This document shows, one piece after another, positions 57,054 to 64,000 of a stretch of DNA of 64,000 nt. Each line of letters starts with the position of its first letter. Positions within the stretch are counted from its first letter, which is position 1. The notes under the pieces were generated by a model, which was given only the letters and a program-made list of their open reading frames with translations, was not told the DNA's origin and ran no database searches. Origin of the DNA: Rhynchospora pubera (Eukaryota > Streptophyta > Magnoliopsida > Poales > Cyperaceae). Made by a program: the position numbers and the translations under genes. The DNA lies in assembly GCA_028095005.1 (NCBI GenBank), contig JAMFTS010000044.1, positions 744,001 through 808,000 of the forward strand. The letters run 5' to 3'.

Positions 57054-58154
57054 ATGGATCCTTCTGCTGTTTCATGCCCTGAACCGATTGAGAGGCCGCC
57101 ACCTGTCTTGTCTCCCCCAGAGGTAGCCCCTGAAGCTGTACCAAGGCCCACACAAAGCAATGCTGCTAGAACTGAACCAGTCACATTTTCTTCTCTACCA
57201 CCTTCTCCAAAACCGAACATTACACAATCCAGGGGCAGTGGCATATCTTCTCAGGTTGGTACTGTTGCAAGGCCTCGCGGTGCTCCTTTCATCTCAGATG
57301 CTCAGCGTACTGTTTCCGCACCACCTGCTTCTTCTTCTACCTTACAAAATGCACTAGTTCTCTCCCCCTCTGCAACTTCACTGGAAAGGTTCATCAATGC
57401 AGAACCCTATACACCAATGTCACACCCTGTTAGTGCCAGTACCAGTATTAATACCGGTACAAGTGGTACAAGAACGTCAGCATCCACAGCTTTGCTCGAA
57501 AGGTTAATCAATGCAGCGCCTTATACACCAAGGTCACACCCGGTTAGTGCAAGTACCAGTATTAATACAAGTGGTACAAGTATGTCAGCATCCACAGCTT
57601 CACTGGAAAGGTTGATCAATGCAGCACCCTATACACCAAGGTCACACCTCAAAACCGAGACAGGTAGCAATGATACCGTTAGTGCCAGTACCAGTACTTG
57701 TACCAGGATGCCAGCATCCTCGGGAAGTTCACTGGGAAGGTTGGCCAATGAAGCACCCTATATACCAAGGTCATACCACAATGCCGATATGGATACCAAT
57801 GACACCACTAGTGCCGCTACCAGTACAACTGGTACAAGCATGCCAGCATCTTCAGTTTCACCTTTGTCAACAGTTCTTTCTGGAACCCCTGAAGAACCAA
57901 TCTTCAAATTTATACCAGTCAAGCTAGACGAGTCTCAGAAATTGGCTAGTGGGCTCGCTTCAAATATTGATAGGGAATTTGAGAGGTGGCGCACAAGTCG
58001 ACCCTCGTCAGAGCCGCCTTTAACCTCAATTTCTGGTTCAGCTTCTGATGGGTTTCCACACCAGGATATAATAAATGAGTTGCTCGATGAAGATACGAGT
58101 CATGGAAAGAGTGTTTATGAGACACATAAGGATCATTCATCAAAGCGGTACTAA
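57054..58154 (+). CDS. Partial duplicate of the TRAF-like gene's last exon, open 366-aa frame with expanded repeats
   Basis: Residues 1-100 and 270-345 align with the C-terminal exon of the neighbouring TRAF-like gene (for example MDPSAVSCPEPIERP versus MEPSPVSCPVPLKRP; REFERWRTSRPSS; SISGSASD; FPHQDIINELLDED). MATH domain and everything encoded by exons 1-11 are missing. Four ERLINAAPYTPRSH-type steps (residues 109, 147, 183 and 226) replace a single related step in the parent. The C-terminal ~115 parent residues with most NGY steps are deleted; the frame ends SSKRY. The open frame over 1.1 kb and the conserved 3' UTR argue for a recent duplicate; whether it is expressed is unknown, so it may equally be a pseudogene that has not yet broken. 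Confidence 0.65.
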   Translation: MDPSAVSCPEPIERPPPVLSPPEVAPEAVPRPTQSNAARTEPVTFSSLPPSPKPNITQSRGSGISSQVGTVARPRGAPFISDAQRTVSAPPASSSTLQNALVLSPSATSLERFINAEPYTPMSHPVSASTSINTGTSGTRTSASTALLERLINAAPYTPRSHPVSASTSINTSGTSMSASTASLERLINAAPYTPRSHLKTETGSNDTVSASTSTCTRMPASSGSSLGRLANEAPYIPRSYHNADMDTNDTTSAATSTTGTSMPASSVSPLSTVLSGTPEEPIFKFIPVKLDESQKLASGLASNIDREFERWRTSRPSSEPPLTSISGSASDGFPHQDIINELLDEDTSHGKSVYETHKDHSSKRY

Positions 58155-59993
58155 ATGATTGGTAAAATTAAGGTCGACATAATATAGTGATTCTACTTTG
58201 ACTTTAATCAACTTGAGAGCTCTTAATTTTCGACATAGTAAAAGTAAGTCTTGTAAAGAACTTCGTCGTGTTTTAATGATTATGTAATTAATTTTTTTTA
58301 CATAGGCTTGGCAAGCCAGCGTAAAAACTCAGCCATATATACAAGAAATGACCAGGGTCGGGGTGTCATTTCTAGCCTACCCCAACTTGTTTGGGATAAA
58401 AAGCTTAGACTTTAGACTTTTTTTTTTTAGAGGAGTAGAAGAGTAATGTAAAAACTAAAAAGGGTTTTGTGATGGCAGTGCCAGAACCTGCATTTGTTGA
58501 TTTCAGAAATGAGCCTTAACGACAGTAAATAAAAATATCAAGACAGCTCAGGTGGTAAATGTTAGATGCATGTTCTAAATCGTTTGCTATTAAACACAAG
58601 AATATGCGTACTTTGTCGACCCGTTATTTATATGTAACAAGTACATAGGCTCAAAATTAAACAATATGTTGTCTATAGAATAAGAGTAATTCTGAGTACC
58701 AAAAGGAAAGGAAAGAAATATCCAAACGAATTTTGTTACCAATAAAGTAATATTGAAAATATTCAAATTTTTTTTTGTACCAATTTTGATTAATCAATAG
58801 TTAAAATCAAATAAAATATTTATTCTCTTGAAATGTATTATATTAATTCAAATTTCCAAATGATATTGGAACGGAATTACATCGGACATGCTTATTAATT
58901 TGCAAAAAATAGACATTTAATGTGTAAAAAAGTAGCTTCTTAAATCAATTTACCCAAAAAAAACCTTTTTATGAGTAATTGTTTTTTTTTTAATTTATTA
59001 AAGTGACTTATTGCAGGCCATCAAAGGGTTTATTTTCACAAGCCTAAAAAAAAATTATCTCCATGCTTCCAAAGAGTAACCCCCCATCTACACCAGATAC
59101 ACATCCTCGACCTCGAATTCCATTTTCATTAAATATATCCATGCGAATATGCGATCTGTTCTAACTATGGTACATGAAGGAGCAATGGCAGGCAGGGCAG
59201 CGCATAAGAAGCGAAATGAGACAAACATGAAGGCAACTTGTAATCCCCAAATAAGACAGGACCAGTACACCAAACTCAGAGTGAAAAAAATACATCACCT
59301 GAGGAGCACGGCGCGCAGACCAGCGAACCCATCGAAGCGGAGCTAACGTGCGCAACCACGTTCTGTCGAGCATAGGCAGACACCCAACGATCGGCAACAC
59401 AGAAATGGAAAAGCGAGAAAGTAGGTGACATAAATCGAAAAAATGGCATTCGTACTGGCGAGCCACGTCCGAACAGGACAAAAGAGACGAGGCGTGGGAA
59501 AAAAAACTAGACTTAGATAAACTATGGTGCTTTATCAAGAGGAAAAAAAGAGGAAACCGAAAGGCAGAATGAAAAGGAAATTACAAAGAAAAGAATGGCA
59601 CGTAGTATAATAATAATAAAAAAAAAATTCTGACTAAATTAATGCATGTATCAACAACTATATTACATTATTACTATAAGTTAATAAGTTATCCTAACAA
59701 ATTTCACTTAACACTTCTCCTACATGCATAATACATTCGTATTTGTTAGTACAACAATCTCCTTGCAGTTTTTTGTTTTTGTAAAAAAAAAAAACCCCCC
59801 TCTCTCGCTTCTTGTAACATGTCAGATTGCATTTGCAGCCTCTTTATTCCTATCATTAACCCTACTAGCTTCTTTTATCCGCACAATAAGATCCTGCGAG
59901 CTGCGGTAAAAATTCATAAAATTAAGTTAGGAGTTGATCAGATATAGAATGGGAGGTCTGACCTGGCAAAGGAACATAACATGAAAAGGATAG
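58155..59993. other. Spacer 3' of the TRAF-derived gene
   Basis: Starts with a ~130-base copy of the parent's 3' UTR (to about 58285). A less AT-rich island (59080-59470) has no stops-free coding frame of recognisable type; its origin is unknown. Otherwise AT-rich, with nothing recognised. Confidence 0.5.
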
Positions 59994-60429
59994 GGCAGCT
60001 GCTTCGGGCAGCAGCTAATTTTCTTGGTACAACTTTTGTAGACAGAATTGTCCCTTTAACTGAGTATATTTATTCCAATACTATATTTTATAATATTTTA
60101 ATTAAATGCATTCTATTAAAATTATATAAAAGAATATAACAAATTATTTTATCCAAAATTGCTAGTGAAATTAAAAAGAAAAATAGCTCTCTAAAAAAAA
60201 AAGAAAATAAAAGGAAAAAACATTCGGTGTGAGCAAATTCATCAAATATATTTTCTAGTGGCGTGATGTATATGATACATAGTCTAATCTAAATAATCTG
60301 GACTTATGTACCACCAATAGTTTAATTGCAAATTCAAACATAAGGTTAAATTGCATTTGGTTAGTAAGAGGGTAATACTGTCCATTAATGTTGTGCGGAG
60401 AAAATTCGCTGCTGCCCTAAGCAGCCGCC
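59994..60429. mobile_element. Mutator-type MITE, 436 bp, with 9-bp duplication
   Basis: Ends GGCAGCTGCTTCGGGCAGCA and the inverted TGCTGCCCTAAGCAGCCGCC form ~28-bp terminal inverted repeats with a few mismatches. AAAGGATAG occurs on both sides (59985-59993 and 60430-60438), a perfect 9-bp duplication as made by Mutator-like transposases. AT-rich interior, no transposase. Confidence 0.88.
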
Positions 60430-60439
60430 AAAGGATAGT

Positions 60440-61470
60440 TTGAAAAAGCTTTGTTAAAGCATTAAATTTTGTTCAAAATTATTATTCTCATACATACATA
60501 CACGTTCTATTTAGCAAATATTCTTTTTCTGAAACAGAGTACATTTAACAACTTTTTATAAAGTAAATAATCATATTTAGTAAATGTTGAATTGTATTTG
60601 AGATAGCAAATATTGTCTGTGAAGTACGAATAAAAAGATTGCGAAACATTATTGTTTTTTTAAAAAAACAAATAATCTAATCGGCATTAAATTAATAAAA
60701 CAACTAGAATTAAAATAAGGGGAAAAAAAACCATGTAATATGAAGTACCTTTCGAAGATAATTAATTTCAGGAGAGCTTCTTGTTGTAAGTTCAAATTTC
60801 TAAGGGCGTTCAAGCGAAATAGTATCCATGCATAATTATAAAAAAAATTAAATAATTTCACAAGATCTTTGAGCAAAGAGAACGAATCATATAAGAGTAT
60901 AAATGTTTGGTACAATTCCAGGAATCCGTGGAAGGTTATTTATAGCCTTTTCAAAGGTATGTCCTATACGTTCGTCCATGTGGGACTAATATATTATTGG
61001 ATCCGGACAACTAATTAATCTGTGGAGAATAGAAAATTAATTTTTAAAATAGAGATCTGGTACTTCCTTTACCAACGGATGAGTTCCGTTCTCAACAGAT
61101 GGTTTATAAATTAAAAAAATATATATATTCTGTGACTTCCAATCTTAACGAATTTGCATCCATTTTCAAACGGATCCAACATTCCCATTGGCATGAGAAA
61201 AAGCAAAAACATCAAATTCCGTTTTTATGTGATTATAAATCCGTTCTCCATGGAAGTCCCAGTGAGCACAAAAATATTAGCTATGAGTTGAATAATTTGG
61301 AAAACTAATTGATATGAAATTAATTAGCTTTAAAATGACATCTGACAGCCATTTCCATCTAATGTCATCCGGCCTTGTATTTATCTGGAGATTTTTAGAC
61401 AGTTGAAGTGTTGGCCCGTTTGTAATGTTAAAAAGGTCTGGCAAAGAGATGTTGAGAAGTCGATGATAGA
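60440..61470. other. AT-rich spacer with first CCGTT/AACGG motifs
   Basis: No gene. From about 61075 the palindrome half-sites CCGTTCTC, AACGGATC and AACGGATG of the family at 62430-63600 begin to appear. Part of this stretch may be the far 3' end of the LINE described next (minus strand), but I see no firm domain. Confidence 0.45.
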
Positions 61471-61479
61471 GTAAACCGT

Positions 61480-62260
61480 GGATGGAAGGGTTTGATTGAC
61501 CTAGTTGTAGAATAAATTAAGAATTGATGGCCAGCATCCCAGTAATCATACCAGAAAGGCTATTGATTGATCTTTCTAGTTGCCATGTCTGGTCTGGAAG
61601 CCGACAGATGGAGAGCCATGTAAACAATTGGCAAAAAAGTGTTCATGCAACGTAATTTGTTGGAAGTTGAAGAAGCTTTTTTGTCTGAAAAGGTTGAATG
61701 GAACGAAGCAAGATTGGCTGAAATTAATTATCAGCCCCAAGCAGAAAGAAAACAGAATGAGAGTGAACTTGAGTTTTTTTAGAGCATTCCCTCAAGCGTA
61801 TCATTGGCGAATTGCGGAGGAAAAAAAGCTGGACAAATTGGTTGCAGATTGTAGGCTGAATGGAAGTTCCAATTGCCTCCACCATCCTCGCAAGCACAAT
61901 GACAACCAAGAAAGAGAGAAATTTGGAAAGCAAATCGCCTTAACAGAGTCCCCGCTTATGGTGAAATGAGGGCCCCACCACGTTGTTAACCACCAAATAG
62001 GAGGTTGTGGTTATCAAGAACGAATCCAAAACGTGAATAGTGGCGGTAAAGCTAGTGTATCGAGCACCTGAAAGAGAAACTGCCAATTTATCGTGTCAAA
62101 AGCTTTAAAGAAATTCAACTTCAGATAATTGCAGGGTCAGAAAAAAGTTTTTAAGTGGTGAACGCGAATCATTTCCCTTGCAGAGATGAAATTCTCTTGA
62201 ATCTGTGGGCATGGCCAATCTGCTGACCCGACAAAAAGGAAAAAGTGAGATTTCTTTGAG
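61480..62260 (-). pseudogene. Decayed L1-type LINE reverse transcriptase
   Basis: Minus-strand translation, across several frames and stops, shows the ordered signature of plant LINE RTs: IQENFISAREMI (as in GRxIxDNxLLAxEL; near 62200), FFKAFDTINWQFLFQVL (first catalytic Asp, 62070-62120), FWIRS, SYLVVNN ... KRGL and GDLLSKFLSFL (as in KRGLRQGDPLSPxLF; near 61920), and HSVFFLLGADN where FADD is expected (near 61730). Downstream LLGCWPSIL resembles the xYWxSxFILP region. Premature stops and frame changes are frequent, so it is dead. Endonuclease and RNase H domains not seen. Confidence 0.75.
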
Positions 62261-62263
62261 ATT

Positions 62264-62264
<1 letters not shown>

Positions 62265-62302
<38 letters not shown>
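62265..62302. repeat. (GA)n microsatellite
   Basis: About 18 GA units at the upstream edge of the LINE RT remnant. Confidence 0.95.
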
Positions 62303-62303
<1 letters not shown>

Positions 62304-62429
62304 AAGGCATAATCCAATAAACAAACATAGAGGAATAACTGAACTATGACTGAAGGGGCCGGGACTGAACTGACATTGGCATTTTATCGAACAGTTGTAG
62401 GGTATACAATGTAAAAACGAAGAGGAATC

Positions 62430-62775
62430 CATGGACCCCACTGGAATCCAATTCTGTTCTAAACGGATTGAAATCTGTTCTCAACGGAGGCTGCATAAAG
62501 TTTTCAAAAACTGACTTCCGTTCTTGACGGATTTTTCATTCGTTCTTAACGGATCCCACTGGAGTCCAGTTCTAAACGGATTGAGATCCATTATTAACAG
62601 ATACTGCACAAAGTTTTAAAAAACTAACTTCTGCTCTTAACTTATTTCATCCGTTCTCAACGGAAGTGCAGAAAGTTTCAAAATACTGATTTAGATTACT
62701 TTTGTTCTCAAATGGATCCCTCTTGAATCTCACTACATTCTAAACAGATTCAGATCTGTTCTAAGCGAAAGGTGC
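62430..62775. repeat. Left arm of a large inverted repeat made of ~110-bp units
   Basis: About three imperfect units, each running from a GTTCTAAACGGATTGA step through a GTTCTCAACGGA step, GTGCAGAAAGTTT, ACTGACTTCCGTTC, then CGTTCTTAACGGATCCCACT. Palindromes of type ATCCGTTNNNAACGGAT mark each unit several times. The right arm at 63230-63600 is its reverse complement. Confidence 0.8.
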
Positions 62776-62780
62776 AGAAA

Positions 62781-62781
<1 letters not shown>

Positions 62782-62839
<58 letters not shown>

Positions 62840-62840
62840 G
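62782..62840. repeat. (CT)n-(TA)n compound microsatellite
   Basis: About 15 CT units then about 13 TA units at the inner edge of the left arm of the inverted repeat. Confidence 0.95.
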
Positions 62841-63229
62841 GGCACGTTATAAACAAGTGTTCTTCTGTCTCAAAGCGATTCTGCTGGCACATGATGTGTC
62901 ATTACAGTAGACGGCACTGAAATTATCTATACAAAATTACAAATCTAGCTCAGATATAGTTTTACCAGCTTCAATCAAAGCTTTGTACATTGATGCTGAA
63001 AACCGACCAACCACATTCCATTTCCATGTACACTTATTCGGTAAAGCATCAGCAATTAATGGTTCTGAGTTCAGCCACTGTTCTAGTTAGGTGCTGATAA
63101 TATTGAATCCTAGAGAGTTATAGCCCTGTGCCCCTGTTATCCGAAATCCTTGATGCAGAGGCTTCTCTTGGCCAGGATATTTAAATTTATAGAATCTGTT
63201 TAGAATGGAATTAAACCCCAGTCAATGGA

Positions 63230-63600
63230 TCTGAATCTGTTTATAGCAAAATTAAACTCCAGAGGAATTAATCTTCAGTTTTTTTTAAACTTCCTGCACC
63301 ATCCGTTTTGAACGGATCTCAAACTGTTTAGAACGGATGAAAATCTATTAAGAAAGGAGTTCACAGAATTCATTGTGCAGCATTCGTTGAGAACGGATCT
63401 CAATCCGTTCAGAACAAAATTGGACTCCAGCTGAATCCGTTCAGAACCGATGAAAATCCGTTAAGAACGGAAGTAAGTTTTTTAAAACCTTTTGCACCCT
63501 CTATTGAGAACGGATGTCAATCCATTTAGAACGGATTTGGACTCGATGGGGATCCGTTGAAAACGGATTAAACCCGTTAAGAATGGAAGTCAGCTTTTTA
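63230..63600. repeat. Right arm of the large inverted repeat
   Basis: Reverse-complement relatives of the left-arm units, with GAACGGATCTCAATCCGTT, GAAAATCCGTTAAGAACGGA and TTTTTTAAAACCTTTTGCAC in order. Spacers inside the palindromes vary (CAG, AAG, GAG, TTG, TAG, GAA). It ends about 30 bases before the inverted gypsy LTR. Confidence 0.8.
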
Positions 63601-63629
63601 AAACTTTCCTCCTATTCCTTACAATGTAT

Positions 63630-64000
63630 TGATCGGTGTTGAGGGTACATGTCAAATTAATTCCTTAAAAACCGATACTAATTCGTTTGCAGTACAGTTT
63701 AAGGGTCGAATCTCGGGGACAGACTATTCTTTTTCTAAGTTCAAACAGTTCGGATTAAATTAAATTCTTTTGGTTAAATAAACAATTTAAATTCCAAATA
63801 GGTCTAAATAGAAAATCAAATTGCAGTTACAGAGTTAAAATTCTAATAACCTAGAAAACTTGAGCAATTTAAAGGTTTAAACAGTTAACAAACGATTAGG
63901 GGTTCAGATTGTCTAACTTTTCTTGTCTGTCAAGGTTGGGGCGGACCGTTCCATTTCTGGGACGGACCGTCCTGACCCTGTCAGATGGCTGGAACAGGCC
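63630..64000 (-). repeat. Inverted copy of the element B LTR, cut by the window edge
   Basis: The reverse complement of 63630-64000 matches about 8440-8833 with small gaps, including CACCGATCA at the LTR end, TGCAAACGAATTAGTATCGG, and two GGAACGG/GGGACGG-type palindromes. Beyond 63630 the similarity stops and no primer site follows, so it may be a 3' LTR end or a solo LTR; the rest lies outside the window. Confidence 0.85.

Noticed and set aside
59080..59470. Less AT-rich island considered as a tRNA, rRNA or plastid-derived fragment
   Set aside because: I could not match it to any conserved RNA or organelle gene, and no cloverleaf or CCA-type end is seen.
61580..61969. 129-residue plus-strand frame over the LINE remnant
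   Set aside because: The minus strand shows ordered LINE RT motifs; the plus frame is antisense to them.

Overview
The window is nuclear DNA of a flowering plant, most likely a eudicot. It is AT-rich, its genes carry GT/AG introns and CT-rich leaders, and intact and decayed plant LTR retrotransposons, LINE remains and MITEs fill much of the rest. I cannot name the species. All host genes lie on the + strand: two BEL1-like (BLH) TALE homeobox genes (coding 14.5-17.4 kb and 41.0-43.1 kb), a 12-coding-exon MATH/TRAF-like gene of the TRAF1A/TRAF1B (MUSE14/MUSE13) type (46.3-55.7 kb), and a rearranged partial copy of its last exon (57.1-58.2 kb).

Layout. 1-8.8 kb: two head-to-tail, truncated Ty3/gypsy (Tat/Athila-type) elements, one with gag-protease but no reverse transcriptase, each ending in its own large LTR. 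8.8-12.9 kb: AT-rich non-coding DNA with a MITE. 12.9-17.4 kb: first BLH gene with a leader intron. 17.4-21.7 kb: MITEs and foldbacks. 21.7-32.0 kb: a complete Ty1/copia element on the - strand (215-bp LTRs, 5-bp duplication AAAAG), interrupted in its RNase H region by a 4,488-bp TG...CA insertion with 5-bp duplication ATATC that looks like a solo Ogre/Tat-type LTR holding a 196-bp tandem array. 32.0-35.0 kb: foldbacks and MITEs. 35.0-39.4 kb: a very young, gag-less Ty1/copia element on the - strand (362-bp LTRs with one difference, duplication CTAAA, initiator-Met primer site). 39.4-43.1 kb: second, compact BLH gene. 45.7-58.2 kb: TRAF-like gene and its derivative. 58.2-64 kb: a Mutator-type MITE with 9-bp duplication, a decayed L1-type LINE, a large inverted repeat made of ~110-bp units, and an inverted copy of the second gypsy LTR running off the window.

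Biology. The two BLH proteins keep SKY-type, BELL and TALE homeodomain regions; such proteins pair with KNOX proteins to control meristem and organ development. A BLH3-like gene next to a BLH11-like gene resembles the Arabidopsis arrangement. The TRAF-like protein resembles the adaptors that tune NLR immune-receptor turnover and autophagy.

The most unusual signal is not a gene. At least five repetitive units carry their own family of tiny dispersed palindromes or hairpins. In several of them a short core is constant while the flanking arms differ from copy to copy yet stay self-complementary (for example arms TAGAAC/GTTCTA, GTAAC/GTTAC and CATAA/TTATG around a TTCNG-type loop in the 30.5-31.4 kb leader, and arms TGCG/CGCA, CTCAC/GTGAG, TTGTG/CACAA and CTGTG/CACAG around CAGTAAYTCG at 38.86-38.98 kb). 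Three unrelated elements share the same core, CGGWCCG, with different arms. Ordinary duplication of a repeat does not readily explain this.
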